A stretch of 64,000 bases of DNA from Pseudoxanthomonas sp. GM95 (GCF_900109775.1 NZ_FOAX01000001.1:806001-870000), one strand, 5' to 3'. Positions 46,127 to 55,107 are shown, counted from the stretch's first letter. Translations and numbers: made by a program. The notes: generated by a model from the sequence alone, not told the origin.

Positions 46127-47326
46127 TTAGAACTGCAAATCCGCCCACACCAGGTGGTGGTCGCTGCCATCGGCGATCGCGGCGCGCGGGTCGGTCTTGG
46201 CTGGCCAGAACACGCCGCCGCCCAGATAGGAAAAACCCACTGAAGGCATCACGTAATCCAGGCGCATCGCGCCGGATTTCGGGCCGAAGTCGCCGGTGAC
46301 CTGCTCGGGCGCGCCCTTGCGCAGCAGGCCCTTGGCGGCATAGGCGCGTGCGGTCTCGGCGCCGCCGGCGCTGGTGGGCGTGGGATGCCGCAGCACGCGG
46401 GCGTGCTCCATCAGTTCGACGATGGCGTCGTGGTGGCCGTCGCCGTCGATGGGATCGTTGTTGAGGTCGCCGGCGATGACGAAACGCGCGCCAGCCTCCA
46501 GCCCGCCGCAGCGGCCGGCGTCATCGCACAGCCACGCCGCATCGGGCGTGTTGTCCAGGTAGTGGCGCCACAGACCGATTTCCTGCGCGTTGCGGTGGCC
46601 GTTGCGGTCCTCCGGGCCGTCGAACACCGGTGGCGTCGGATGCGACACGAGGAAATGCACCACGCCGCCAGGTGTGCGCACCGGCACGTCCCAATGCGAT
46701 TTGGACGACAGCCGCAGCTGCGCCCACGCCTCGGGCGAATACCAGGGCTTGCGGGTGCGCGGATCGATCGGATTCACCGCGCCCGGCACGGTCGACCATT
46801 TCAGCAAGCGGAACGCGCGCACCGCCGCGTCGTCGATCGGATACTTCGACAGCACCAGCATGCCGTACTGCCCCGGGTGCAGGCCGTAACCCCACGCATC
46901 GTTGCCGTAGTCGCGCGCCGCGCCGCCGATGCGGCCGTTGTTGTCCAGGTCCAGGCCGCTGGGCACGCCGGTGTTGACCTCGGCCAGATAGCGATACGGG
47001 TAGCGCAGCGCTTCACCACCGCCAGGCTGCGGCGTTTCCAGGTACTTGTGCTGGAACAGGTCGGCCGCGCGATGCGCCGGATCGAAGTCGAACTCGTTGA
47101 GCAGCACCAGGTCCGGGCGCGCGTCCTGCAGCACGGCGGCAATCTTGCGCGCGTGCGCGCTGTCGCCTTCCAGCTCGGCAATCAGGCCGCCGGCCCGGTC
47201 CGAATACAGCGAGGTGTTGTAGGTGGCCACGCGCAGCGGCGCGATAGCGGTGGGTGCAGGCGTGGTGCTGCAGGACGAAGTCGCGATGGCGGCCATCAGG
47301 CACAAGGGGGCAAGGAGTGAGCGCAT
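46127..47326 (-). CDS. lipoprotein of the endonuclease/exonuclease/phosphatase fold
   Basis: 399 residues. Lipobox ATSSC gives Cys19. LRVATYNTSLYSDRAGG, DLVLLNEFDFDP, FVIAGDLNNDPIDG and DGSDHHLVWADLQF are the EEP-fold metal and catalytic motifs, with NE, GDLN and SDH conserved. It is an exported hydrolase of phosphoesters, perhaps an extracellular nuclease or phosphodiesterase. The substrate is not known. Confidence 0.87.
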   Translation of the reverse strand: MRSLLAPLCLMAAIATSSCSTTPAPTAIAPLRVATYNTSLYSDRAGGLIAELEGDSAHARKIAAVLQDARPDLVLLNEFDFDPAHRAADLFQHKYLETPQPGGGEALRYPYRYLAEVNTGVPSGLDLDNNGRIGGAARDYGNDAWGYGLHPGQYGMLVLSKYPIDDAAVRAFRLLKWSTVPGAVNPIDPRTRKPWYSPEAWAQLRLSSKSHWDVPVRTPGGVVHFLVSHPTPPVFDGPEDRNGHRNAQEIGLWRHYLDNTPDAAWLCDDAGRCGGLEAGARFVIAGDLNNDPIDGDGHHDAIVELMEHARVLRHPTPTSAGGAETARAYAAKGLLRKGAPEQVTGDFGPKSGAMRLDYVMPSVGFSYLGGGVFWPAKTDPRAAIADGSDHHLVWADLQF

Positions 47327-47367
47327 GGCGTGATTCTAAAGCGCGCCAATGACAGGCCCGCGCGCGC

Positions 47368-48102
47368 TTAGCCCACGACGTCCTCGATGTCGTCCCAGCT
47401 GCGCCCGTCGAACGCTTCCAGCGGCATGAAACGGCGCTTGTAGTCCATCTTGCGGTGGCCGTTGATCCAGTAGCCCAGGTACAGGTACTGGCGGCGGTCG
47501 CGCTGGGCCCATTCCAGCTGGCGCAGGATCGCCAGCGTGCCCAGGCTGCGCGCGGCCATGTCCGGGTCGAAGAAGGTGTACACGGCCGAGAGCGCGTTGG
47601 GCACCAGGTCGGTCACGGCTACCGCGATCAGCCGGCCGTCTTCGCGCAACTCCAGGAAGCGGCTCTCCGACCAGCGCCCGATCAGGAACTGCTCGAATTC
47701 GTTGGCGCCGTGATCGTCCATGCCGCCGCCGATGTGGCGACTGGTGAGATAGCGCTGGTAGAGCGCCAGATGCTCCTCGCTGCGTTCGGCGCGGACCACG
47801 CGCGCTTCCACCTGTGCATTGCGCGCGGCGCAGCGGCGCTGGCTGCGATCGGGCACGAACCGGCTCGCCGGGATGCGCACCGGCACGCAGGCGCGGCAGC
47901 CCTGGCAATGCGGGCGATAGACCAGGTCGCCGGAGCGGCGGAAGCCCCAGGACAGCGCGGTGGGATAGAACATCGGCAGGCGCGGGTCGCGTGGGTCCAG
48001 CACCAGGTCGCGCGCGGTGCGTTCGGGCCAGTAGCCGCAAGGATGTTCGCCGGTGTGGAACAGGCGGACGTCCTCGCGCGGCGCGATGGCGTCGGTCCCC
48101 AT
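47368..48102 (-). CDS. bpt: aspartate/glutamate leucyltransferase
   Basis: 244 residues. [46 protein letters not shown] and [19 protein letters not shown] are the blocks of the Bpt/ATE family. Bacterial Bpt adds Leu from Leu-tRNA to N-terminal Asp or Glu, making substrates for ClpS/ClpAP (N-degron pathway). The conserved cysteines of the N-terminal CxxC segment are present. It stands alone. Confidence 0.93.
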   Translation of the reverse strand: MGTDAIAPREDVRLFHTGEHPCGYWPERTARDLVLDPRDPRLPMFYPTALSWGFRRSGDLVYRPHCQGCRACVPVRIPASRFVPDRSQRRCAARNAQVEARVVRAERSEEHLALYQRYLTSRHIGGGMDDHGANEFEQFLIGRWSESRFLELREDGRLIAVAVTDLVPNALSAVYTFFDPDMAARSLGTLAILRQLEWAQRDRRQYLYLGYWINGHRKMDYKRRFMPLEAFDGRSWDDIEDVVG

Positions 48103-48446
48103 TCAGCGATATCCCGTATAGCGCCATGCCAGGCGCCACGCCGCGCCGCGGCAGGGCGCGGAACGGGCGTGCAGCAGGGGCGGGCAGGCGGCCATGTCCG
48201 CAGCATACTGCGCGACCGCGGTCTTGCTGCATGAGACGCGCCGCGCGCGGGCGCATGGCCGGCGGTGACTTGCGTCATCGGGGCGTGCGCCGGTGCGGCG
48301 TCCGCATGACCGCATTGACATGCTTTGGCGCGATTTCTTGACGCCGCTAACCGCTGTCTTAACGCGGCCGGCGGGCAGGTCAACGGCGCGCGTGGCGCGG
48401 CGTTTTCCCTGTCAGTGGCAACCGCCACAGACCTGAAGGAACTTCC
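48103..48446. other. 344-bp intergenic region, bpt to EF-hand gene
   Basis: No gene is supported. It holds upstream sequences of both divergent genes. TTGACA at about 48315 is a possible -35 for the EF-hand gene but no clear -10 follows; GAAGGAAC just before the ATG is a good ribosome binding site. Confidence 0.5.
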
Positions 48447-49058
48447 ATGATGCGCAAGACCCTGATCGCGTTCTCCATCGTCGCTGCGCTGGCCGCAGGT
48501 GCGGCGTTCGCCGCCCCGCAGGACGCCACCACACCGCCCCCGCCGCCGAAGAAGCTGGACGTCAATGGCGACGGCAAGATCGACAAGAAAGAGGCCGCGG
48601 CCTCGCCCGAACTGGCCAAGCAGTTCGACACGCTGGACAAGAACAAGGACGGCGTCCTGTCGCGCGACGAACTGCCGCGCCCGCCGCACGGTGACCGTCG
48701 CCACGGCCCGGGTCGCGATGACCACATGGCCAAGCTGGACACCAACAAGGATGGCAAGATCAGCGCAGAGGAAGCCAAGGCCGATCCGAAATTTGCCGCG
48801 CGCTTTGCCCAGCTGGACGTCAACAAGGATGGCTTCGTCGACAAGGCCGATTTCGCCCTGAAGATGAAGCAGCATCGGGATGAGTGGTTTACCAAGGCCG
48901 ACACCAACAAGGACGGCCAGCTGAGCAAGGCCGAGTTTGATGCGGCCAAGCCGGATCGTCCGATGCACGGCCCCGGTGGCTGGGATGGCAAGCACGACCG
49001 CCGTGGCGGCCCGGGCATGCCGCCGCCGCAGGATGGCGAGGCGCCGGCCAAGAGCTGA
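48447..49058 (+). CDS. exported EF-hand protein with five calcium loops
   Basis: 203 residues. A signal peptide ends near AAFAA (about 23). Five EF-hand loops with the DxNxDG pattern follow: DVNGDGKIDKKE, DKNKDGVLSRDE, DTNKDGKISAEE, DVNKDGFVDKAD and DTNKDGQLSKAE, the first and last of which keep all ligand positions. His/Gly/Pro-rich linkers separate some of them, and the tail is GPGGWDGKHD-rich. It should bind calcium in the periplasm; CasA/EfhP-like Ca sensors are the nearest known type. A perfect terminator follows. Confidence 0.9.
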   Translation: MMRKTLIAFSIVAALAAGAAFAAPQDATTPPPPPKKLDVNGDGKIDKKEAAASPELAKQFDTLDKNKDGVLSRDELPRPPHGDRRHGPGRDDHMAKLDTNKDGKISAEEAKADPKFAARFAQLDVNKDGFVDKADFALKMKQHRDEWFTKADTNKDGQLSKAEFDAAKPDRPMHGPGGWDGKHDRRGGPGMPPPQDGEAPAKS

Positions 49059-49087
49059 GCCATCGTCGATTGGCGAATGTTGAAAGG

Positions 49088-49119
49088 AAAAGCCCGCGCC
49101 GGATTGGCGCGGGCTTTTT
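49088..49119 (+). terminator. rho-independent terminator (bidirectional)
   Basis: AAAAGCCCGCGCC pairs perfectly with GGCGCGGGCTTTT around GGATT and runs into a T-tract. The reverse strand also ends in TTTTCC, so it can serve the converging sigma-factor gene. Confidence 0.95.
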
Positions 49120-49153
49120 CGTATCCGTAGCGTGTACGCGCGATGCGCAGCGC

Positions 49154-50302
49154 TCAGAACGCCGGCAACCCGGTGCGGATCACGGCATAGGCCAGTCCGC
49201 CGCCGCCACAGCCCAGGCCGACGATGATGCCGAGCCAGCACAGCCTGCGTTCGCGCTTGCGTTGGCGCGCGGCGCCGGCCGGATCTTGGAGCGCTTCATG
49301 CGCGTGGCGTCGTGCCTTGATGCGCGGCTCGACAACAGCCGACTGCCAGAAGATCACACCGAAGAACACGGCAGTCAGCGCCACCAGCGGCACCCAGCCG
49401 ATGTGCAGCACGGCGCACAGACTGACCACCAGCACGAAGGCCAGGCTGGCGCAGGCGTTGATGGCTGCGCTGCGTTTGAGTTCGGCGCGTTCACGTGCGT
49501 CCAGCGCGCCACGCAGGTTGCGGCGCAAGCCCCACCAGATGCCGGCTGCAGCGCCGGCCATGCCGAAGCCGGCGCTGCCCAGCGCGCCCACCAACACCTG
49601 CAATGCGCTTTTGCCTGCCGCCGCGCCGCCCAGCCCAACCAGGGCGGCTGCCGTGGCGGGTGGGCTGGCCAGGGTCAGGGCGCTGGTCACCACCAATGCA
49701 AAGCCAGCCGACGGCGCGGTCCCCCGCGCGAACTCGCCGAAGCGCGCCAGCAGCTCGCCCCGCACCGTTTCGCGGGCGCGCGACAGGCGCTTGCGCACGG
49801 CCGCATCGGACAGGCCCAGCAGCGCGGCGACCTGCTGCGAACTTTGGCCTTCGCGGTAATACAGCAGCAGCGTCTCGCGGCTGTCCTCGGGCAGGGCGGC
49901 GATGATCTCGGTGGCGACGGTTTCCTGCTCGGTGATCAGCAGGCGCTCGCCCGGCTCCGGCGCGGGATCTGCGGCGATCGCGATGGCCAGTTCGGCATCC
50001 TGGCCGGTCATCGCGCCATGGCGTCGCGCGCGCAGGTGATCGCGGGCCAGGTTGCGGGTGATCTGGCGCAGCCACGGCAGGAAGCTGTCGTGGTTTTTCA
50101 GCCGGTCCAGCTGCTGCCAGGCGCGCAGGAAGGCGTCCTGGGCGATGTCCTCGCTGGCGGCCACGTCGCGGGTGATGGCCAGCGCGATCGCGGTGACCGT
50201 GTTCTGGCAGCCGGTGACGATCCGGCCGTAGGCGGCGGTGTCGCCGCGTCGGGCGGCAGGCAGTTCCTGGTGCAGCAGCGCGTCGAGGGTCGGGGCGTGC
50301 AT
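49154..50302 (-). CDS. ECF-type sigma factor fused to a membrane domain
   Basis: 382 residues. Region 2 is at about 25-95 (EDIAQDAFLRAWQQLDRL, FLPWLRQITRNLARDHLR) and region 4 at 137-182 (LPEDSRETLLLYYREGQSSQ, LSDAAVRKRLSRARE). After residue 195 the sequence becomes hydrophobic, with about five predicted membrane helices (199-225, 234-258, 283-300, 302-320, 354-374). The unusual C-terminal membrane domain may tether the sigma factor or act as an anti-sigma module. No separate anti-sigma gene is adjacent. Confidence 0.87.
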   Translation of the reverse strand: MHAPTLDALLHQELPAARRGDTAAYGRIVTGCQNTVTAIALAITRDVAASEDIAQDAFLRAWQQLDRLKNHDSFLPWLRQITRNLARDHLRARRHGAMTGQDAELAIAIAADPAPEPGERLLITEQETVATEIIAALPEDSRETLLLYYREGQSSQQVAALLGLSDAAVRKRLSRARETVRGELLARFGEFARGTAPSAGFALVVTSALTLASPPATAAALVGLGGAAAGKSALQVLVGALGSAGFGMAGAAAGIWWGLRRNLRGALDARERAELKRSAAINACASLAFVLVVSLCAVLHIGWVPLVALTAVFFGVIFWQSAVVEPRIKARRHAHEALQDPAGAARQRKRERRLCWLGIIVGLGCGGGGLAYAVIRTGLPAF

Positions 50303-50366
50303 CGCGGCGATTCCTTGCGAAAGTTGCCTTCCATGACGCGCGGCGCGGACCGATGTGACCGGCCGA

Positions 50367-50894
50367 TCAGCGCGGCGGCGCGGCTGGCGGCAGGGTCGGG
50401 ATGCGCACCCGCTCCTCGTCGTCCTTCAGGCCCGTGTCCGGCGGTGCCGCCTGCTGCTGGGCGGCCGCAGCGGCTGCTGCTGCGGCACGCTTGGCTTCGT
50501 CCTGCATCGCGCGATGGCGCAGGAAGGTAAAGGCCGCCGCGGCCACGATCAGCGACAGCAGCACCAGCCGGAGCCGCAGCGCCCAACGCGGACGCGTGCC
50601 GGCGTCTTCATCGGCTGCGCCGGATATCAGCGGGCGCGGGAGGTCGGGGCGGGTGCTTTCCAGCAGCCCGTGCTCGCGCAGGATTTCGCGGGCCTTGGGC
50701 TGGTCGTCGGCACGGCGCACCCATACCGCCGGCTGCTTGGCCTTGGCGATCGGATCGGAGTAGCTGAACTGGCTGCCGCGCTTGCCTTGGTAAGAGCGGC
50801 CGTTGCTGATGTAGGTGTCGATGCCGGCCTGTTCGAGCAGCTGGGCCACGCCCTCGACGGTCTCGACGCGCTGGCTGGTGAAGATCTGGCGCAT
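50367..50894 (-). CDS. DUF2007-like membrane protein
   Basis: 175 residues. The N-terminal domain (QIFTSQRVETVEGVAQLLEQ, AVWVRRADDQPKAREILREH) matches the putative signal-transducing DUF2007 family. A membrane helix (LRLVLLSLIVAAAAFTFL) and an Ala/Gln-rich tail follow. It is 3 bp after the tesB stop, so it is co-transcribed. Function unknown. Confidence 0.75.
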   Translation of the reverse strand: MRQIFTSQRVETVEGVAQLLEQAGIDTYISNGRSYQGKRGSQFSYSDPIAKAKQPAVWVRRADDQPKAREILREHGLLESTRPDLPRPLISGAADEDAGTRPRWALRLRLVLLSLIVAAAAFTFLRHRAMQDEAKRAAAAAAAAAQQQAAPPDTGLKDDEERVRIPTLPPAAPPR

Positions 50895-50897
50895 CGC

Positions 50898-51806
50898 TTA
50901 CTCCTTGGCCGGCACGTGGGCCGCGTCACCGGCGGTGGGGACCACGCGGATCAGGCCCTCCTGCGCGGTGCTGGCCACCAGGCGGCCGGCGCGGTCGAAG
51001 ATCAGCCCGCGCGCCATGCCGCGCGAATTCTGCGCGGTCGGACTGTCGATCGCGTACAGCAGCCAGTCGTCGGCGCGGAACGGGCGGTGGAACCAGATCG
51101 CGTGATCCAGCGAGGCCATCTGCACGTTCGGCTGGTAGTAGCTGATGCCATGCGGGAAGTTGGCCGTGCCCAGCAGCTGGTAGTCCGAGGCGTAAGCCAG
51201 CAGCGTGCGATGCAGCTCGGGCGAGTCGCCGACCTTCTGGGTCAGGCGGAACCAGAACTGCTGCTGCGGCGGCAGGCGCTGCGGTTCCAGCTCGCTGCGG
51301 CTCTGCACGTGGCGGAACTCGAACGGCCCCAGCCGGTTGAGCCAGCGCTGCACCTTGGGCGGCAGGGTGGCCATCACCTCGGGCGAGACCGCCGGTTGTT
51401 CGGCGATGGCTTCCGGCGCCGGCACCTCGGGCATCTGCGGCTGGTGTTCGACCCCGGCCTCGTCGCCCTGGAAGGACGCCGCGCAGAAGAAGATCACCTT
51501 GCCGTGCTGGATCGCCGTGACCCGACGTACCGAGAAACTGCCGCCGTCGCGGGTGCGGTCCACGTCATAGACGATCGGCGCTTCCACGTCGCCGGCACGC
51601 AGGAAATAGGCATGCAGCGAATGTGCGCGGCGCTGGGCGGCCGGATCGACCGTGGCCTGCGCGGCCGACAGCGCCTGGCCCAGGACCTGGCCGCCGAACA
51701 CGTACTTGGTGCCGATGTCGCGACTCTGGCCACGGAAAAGGTTCTCTTCCAGCCGCTCCAGGGCGAGCAGATCGATGAGTTCGGCGACGACGGGTTCGGC
51801 AGGCAC
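50898..51806 (-). CDS. tesB: acyl-CoA thioesterase II
   Basis: 302 residues from the GTG at 51806; the reading frame is open upstream with an Arg-rich sequence, so this start is preferred. The double-hotdog fold shows LEENLFRGQSRD, VFGGQVLGQALSAAQ, SLHAYFLRAGD, and ASLDHAIWFHRPF with the catalytic Asp. It hydrolyses acyl-CoA esters to free acid and CoA. It starts a two-gene unit with the DUF2007-like gene. Confidence 0.92.
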   Translation of the reverse strand: MPAEPVVAELIDLLALERLEENLFRGQSRDIGTKYVFGGQVLGQALSAAQATVDPAAQRRAHSLHAYFLRAGDVEAPIVYDVDRTRDGGSFSVRRVTAIQHGKVIFFCAASFQGDEAGVEHQPQMPEVPAPEAIAEQPAVSPEVMATLPPKVQRWLNRLGPFEFRHVQSRSELEPQRLPPQQQFWFRLTQKVGDSPELHRTLLAYASDYQLLGTANFPHGISYYQPNVQMASLDHAIWFHRPFRADDWLLYAIDSPTAQNSRGMARGLIFDRAGRLVASTAQEGLIRVVPTAGDAAHVPAKE

Positions 51807-51982
51807 GGGCGGGCGATGGCGGCAGCGGACAGGCCGCCGAGTATAGCGGTGGCGGCCCGGCCGGCCCGGTCGTGGCGGCCGGCGCCGTTGCATGCCGGTG
51901 CAGGCTTTGCGCTACCATGCGGGCCTGCATTTTCGATCAGGAAACAGGTGGCCCGCGCCTTCGCGCCGGCCGAGCGTGCGAC
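51807..51982. other. intergenic region upstream of the thrS leader
   Basis: Holds the divergent control region of tesB and thrS. TTGCAT (51888-51893) and TACCAT (51913-51918) are a possible weak promoter towards thrS, with a long 19-bp spacer. No other feature is seen. Confidence 0.35.
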
Positions 51983-52009
51983 ATGAGCACTACCACCGCC
52001 CAGCGCTGA
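51983..52009 (+). CDS. Thr-rich leader peptide of thrS
   Basis: An 8-codon ORF, ATG-AGC-ACT-ACC-ACC-GCC-CAG-CGC-TGA, reading M-S-T-T-T-A-Q-R. Three tandem threonine codons lie 21 bp before an intrinsic terminator (52030-52053) and 122 bp before thrS. The arrangement equals that of classical leader peptides that sense charged tRNA. A weak GAGCG is the only Shine-Dalgarno-like sequence. Leader function is inferred. Confidence 0.65.
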   Translation: MSTTTAQR

Positions 52010-52029
52010 CGTTCCCCATGGCCACCTGC

Positions 52030-52059
52030 AAGGGCGCCCATGTGGCGCCTTTTGTGTTT
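52030..52059 (+). terminator. intrinsic terminator in the thrS leader (candidate attenuator)
   Basis: AAGGGCGCC (52030-52038) pairs with GGCGCCTTT (52044-52052), nine pairs with one G-U, loop CATGT, followed by TTTGTGTTT. It ends 72 bp before the thrS start, so full termination would silence thrS. GCCAC (52021-52025) could pair with GTGGC (52042-52046) as an anti-terminator. Confidence 0.85.
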
Positions 52060-52130
52060 CTGGCGATCCGCCTTCCGCTTTTCCCGCCGACCGGCCCGTG
52101 GCCGTTGCGGCCCAAGACCTTCCAAGACCC

Positions 52131-54035
52131 ATGATCACGATCACGCTCCCCGACGGCAGCCGCCGCGAATTCGAAGCCCCCGTTTCCGTCCTGCAGGTCG
52201 CCCAGTCGATCGGCGCCGGCCTGGCCAAGGCCACCGTCGCCGGTGCGGTCGATGGCGTGCTGGTCGATGCCAGCGACGTCATCGACCATGACGCCTCCCT
52301 GCGCATCATCACGCCCAAGGACGAGGAGGGCGTGGAGATCATCCGTCACTCCTGCGCGCACCTGGTTGGCCACGCGGTCAAGCAGCTGTACCCGGACGTG
52401 AAGATGGTGATCGGCCCGGTGATCGCCGAAGGCTTCTATTACGACATCCAGTCCGATCGCCCGTTCACGCCCGAGGACATGGATGCCATCCAGGCGCGCA
52501 TGCAGGAGCTGATCGCGCAGGACTACGACGTGATCAAGAAGGTGACCCCGCGCGCGGAGGTGATCGAGACGTTCAAGGCCCGTGGCGAGGAGTACAAGCT
52601 GCGCCTGATCGAGGACATGTCCGACGACATCCAGGCGATGGGCCTGTATTACCACCAGGAATACGTGGACATGTGCCGAGGCCCGCACGTGCCCAACACG
52701 CGCTTCCTCAAGGCGTTCAAGCTCACGCGTATTTCCGGCGCCTACTGGCGCGGCGATGCCAAGAACGAGCAGCTGCAGCGCATCTACGGCACCGCCTGGG
52801 CGGACAAGAAGCAGCTCGACGCCTACATCCTGCGCATGGAGGAAGCCGACAAGCGCGACCATCGCAAGATCGGCAAGCAGCAGAACCTGTTCCACCTGCA
52901 GGAAGAGGCGCCGGGCCTGGTGTTCTGGCATCCCAAGGGCTGGGCGATCTGGCAGGTGGTCGAGCAGTACATGCGCCGCGTCTACCGCGACACCGGCTAC
53001 GGCGAAGTGCGCTGCCCGCAGATCCTGGACGTGTCGCTGTGGAAGCAGTCCGGCCACTGGGACAACTACCAGGACAACATGTTCTTCACCGAGTCGGAGA
53101 AGCGCACGTACGCGGTCAAGCCGATGAACTGCCCGGGCCACATTCAGATCTTCAAGCAGGGCCTGCACAGCTACCGCGACCTGCCGATCCGCTATGGCGA
53201 ATTCGGTTCCTGCCATCGCAACGAAGCCTCCGGCGCGCTGCACGGCATCCTGCGCGTGCGCGGCTTCACCCAGGACGACGGCCACGTGTTCTGCACCGAG
53301 AGCCAGATCGAGGCCGAGGTCCGTGACTTCCACGAGCAGGCGCTGAAGGTCTACGGCGATTTCGGCTTCGACGATATCCAGATCAAGATCGCGCTGCGCC
53401 CGGAAAACCGCCTCGGCGACGACGCCACCTGGGACAAGGCCGAGGACGCGCTGCGTTCGGCCCTGCGCGCTTCGGGCGTGAAATGGCAGGAGCTGCCGGG
53501 CGAGGGTGCCTTCTACGGTCCCAAGATCGAGTACCACCTCAAGGACGCCATCGGCCGCACCTGGCAGCTGGGCACGATGCAGGTCGATTTCATGATGCCC
53601 GGCCGCCTCGGTGCCGAGTACGTGGACGAAAACAGCCAGAAAAAGCACCCGGTCATGCTGCACCGGGCCATCGTCGGCTCGATGGAGCGCTTCATCGGCA
53701 TCCTGATCGAGCACCATGCCGGCGCCTATCCGGCCTGGCTGGCACCGGTCCAGGTGGTGGTGGCCAACATCACCGACGCCCAGGCCGATTATGTCGAACA
53801 GGTCCAGAAAACCCTTTCGAATCAAGGCTTCCGCGTGGTTTCGGATTTGCGGAACGAGAAGATCGGCTATAAGATCCGCGAGCACACCCTGCAACGGGTG
53901 CCGTACCTGCTGGTGATCGGCGATCGCGAGAAGGAAAATGGCGCCATCGCCGTGCGCACACGCTCGGGCGAAGATTTGGGCACAATGAGCATCCAGGCTT
54001 TCGCCGAGCGCCTTCGCGCTGAGCAAGCGGCCTGA
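52131..54035 (+). CDS. thrS: threonyl-tRNA synthetase
   Basis: 634 residues from ATG 52131. N-terminal TGS domain ([20 protein letters not shown]), editing domain with [17 protein letters not shown], class II catalytic domain with [14 protein letters not shown] (Cys-Pro-Gly-His zinc site), [20 protein letters not shown] and motif 3 [20 protein letters not shown], then the anticodon-binding domain. It charges tRNA-Thr. The leader at 51983-52059 suggests its expression responds to charged Thr-tRNA. infC follows. Confidence 0.97.
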   Translation: MITITLPDGSRREFEAPVSVLQVAQSIGAGLAKATVAGAVDGVLVDASDVIDHDASLRIITPKDEEGVEIIRHSCAHLVGHAVKQLYPDVKMVIGPVIAEGFYYDIQSDRPFTPEDMDAIQARMQELIAQDYDVIKKVTPRAEVIETFKARGEEYKLRLIEDMSDDIQAMGLYYHQEYVDMCRGPHVPNTRFLKAFKLTRISGAYWRGDAKNEQLQRIYGTAWADKKQLDAYILRMEEADKRDHRKIGKQQNLFHLQEEAPGLVFWHPKGWAIWQVVEQYMRRVYRDTGYGEVRCPQILDVSLWKQSGHWDNYQDNMFFTESEKRTYAVKPMNCPGHIQIFKQGLHSYRDLPIRYGEFGSCHRNEASGALHGILRVRGFTQDDGHVFCTESQIEAEVRDFHEQALKVYGDFGFDDIQIKIALRPENRLGDDATWDKAEDALRSALRASGVKWQELPGEGAFYGPKIEYHLKDAIGRTWQLGTMQVDFMMPGRLGAEYVDENSQKKHPVMLHRAIVGSMERFIGILIEHHAGAYPAWLAPVQVVVANITDAQADYVEQVQKTLSNQGFRVVSDLRNEKIGYKIREHTLQRVPYLLVIGDREKENGAIAVRTRSGEDLGTMSIQAFAERLRAEQAA

Positions 54036-54043
54036 TTACGGAA

Positions 54044-54064
54044 CCGGCGCCGGAGGGGCGCCGG
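54044..54064 (+). other. stem-loop between thrS and infC
   Basis: CCGGCGCC and GGCGCCGG form a perfect 8-bp stem with a GGAGG loop, 8 bp after the thrS stop and before the infC ribosome binding site. No T-run, so processing or stability is more likely than termination. Confidence 0.5.
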
Positions 54065-54089
54065 CCCATCCAATAACGGAGACTGCAAC

Positions 54090-54617
54090 ATCAGCACCCC
54101 TGACAACAAGCAAAACCGCAAGAACCAGGAAATCCGCGTTCCGCGTGTCCGTGTGATCGGCAGCGACGGCGAGATGATCGGCGTGCTTTCGCGTGACGAA
54201 GCGCTGGCCAAGGCCGAGGATGAAGGCCTGGACCTGGTCGAGATCCAGCCGCAGGCCGACCCGCCGGTGTGCAAGATCATGGACTTCGGCAAGTTCAAGT
54301 TCGAAGCCCAGAAAAAGGCCAACGAGGCCAAGAAGAAGACCAAGCAGGTCGAGATCAAGGAACTCAAGTTCCGCCCGGTCACCGACGAAGGCGACTACCA
54401 GATCAAGCTGCGCAACATGCGCCGCTTCCTGGAAGAGGGCGACAAGGTCAAGGTCAACATCCGTTTCCGTGGCCGCGAGATGAGCCACCAGGAACTGGGT
54501 CGCGAGATGGCCACGCGCATCGAGAACGACCTGGGCGACGACATCATCATTGAGTCCCGTCCGCGCCTGGAAGGGCGTCAGATGGTCATGATGATCGCGC
54601 CGAAGAAGAAGCAGTAA
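54090..54617 (+). CDS. infC: translation initiation factor IF-3 (ATC start)
   Basis: 175 residues if started at ATC 54090 (then [20 protein letters not shown]), with GGAG at 54078-54081 as ribosome binding site; the first in-frame ATG is 21 codons later and would remove part of the N-domain. The N-domain ([17 protein letters not shown]) and C-domain ([18 protein letters not shown]) are complete. IF-3 prevents initiation at non-AUG codons; a rare start codon lets it repress its own synthesis, as in E. coli (ATT). Confidence 0.93.
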   Translation: MSTPDNKQNRKNQEIRVPRVRVIGSDGEMIGVLSRDEALAKAEDEGLDLVEIQPQADPPVCKIMDFGKFKFEAQKKANEAKKKTKQVEIKELKFRPVTDEGDYQIKLRNMRRFLEEGDKVKVNIRFRGREMSHQELGREMATRIENDLGDDIIIESRPRLEGRQMVMMIAPKKKQ

Positions 54618-54659
54618 CCCCGTCCGTCTGCGCCCTCGCGGCGCGACGGTTGGACACGC

Positions 54660-54680
54660 AAGCCGGGCCACGCCCGGCTT
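54660..54680 (+). terminator. stem-loop after infC
   Basis: AAGCCGGGC and GCCCGGCTT form a perfect 9-bp stem with a CAC loop. There is no T-run after it. It lies 43 bp after the infC stop and before the rpmI promoter. Confidence 0.6.
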
Positions 54681-54713
54681 CGTGCGTTCAGGGCTCCGCG
54701 CAAAGCTGCTGAT

Positions 54714-54742
54714 TTGCAAGGGAAACCAGGCCCATGTATGAT
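54714..54742 (+). promoter_or_regulatory. sigma-70 promoter for rpmI-rplT
   Basis: TTGCAA (54714-54719) and TATGAT (54737-54742) are 17 bp apart, both close to consensus. Transcription would start near 54749 and leave a leader of about 150 nt before rpmI. Confidence 0.85.
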
Positions 54743-54748
54743 GCGCGG

Positions 54749-54898
54749 CCCGGTCCTGTACCGGGACGGCCGCAAGGCCATATGGAACCCGTCTTGATCC
54801 TTTTGGATCAACGACTTACAAGCCGGATGGGGCAGGACGGAAAGCGTGGCAATCGCCACCGCCCACACCAGTTATCGAAACTCCACAAGGATCTAGCA
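54749..54898 (+). promoter_or_regulatory. structured 5' leader of rpmI (candidate L20 control site)
   Basis: Contains CCCGGT/ACCGGG and a perfect TTGATCC-TTTT-GGATCAA hairpin (54794-54811). GTCCTG near the 5' end can pair with CAGGAC about 80 nt downstream, which encloses the hairpin. In E. coli ribosomal protein L20 represses rpmI-rplT through a long-range pairing in this leader. The parallel is an inference from position and structure. Confidence 0.5.
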
Positions 54899-55096
54899 AT
54901 GCCCAAGATCAAGACCCACCGGGCGGCTGCGAAGCGTTTTCGCAAGACCGCATCCGGCAAGTTCAAGGCTGGCCACGCCAACCGTAGCCACATCCTCACG
55001 AAGAAGTCGACCAAGCGGAAGCGCGGCCTTCGCGCAACCAACATCATTCGTGCCGAAGATTCCGGCCGTCTGAACCGCATGCTGCCCTACCTCTGA
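54899..55096 (+). CDS. rpmI: 50S ribosomal protein L35
   Basis: 65 residues from ATG 54899. [20 protein letters not shown], then [15 protein letters not shown] and MLPYL are the family blocks. A component of the large ribosomal subunit. It lies 11 bp before rplT and has its own promoter. Confidence 0.98.
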   Translation: MPKIKTHRAAAKRFRKTASGKFKAGHANRSHILTKKSTKRKRGLRATNIIRAEDSGRLNRMLPYL

Positions 55097-55107
55097 GGAT
55101 ATAGATC

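Noticed and set aside
48103..48321. 72-codon minus-strand ORF upstream of bpt
   Set aside because: Arg/Cys-rich sequence without any domain or ribosome binding site; treated as intergenic.
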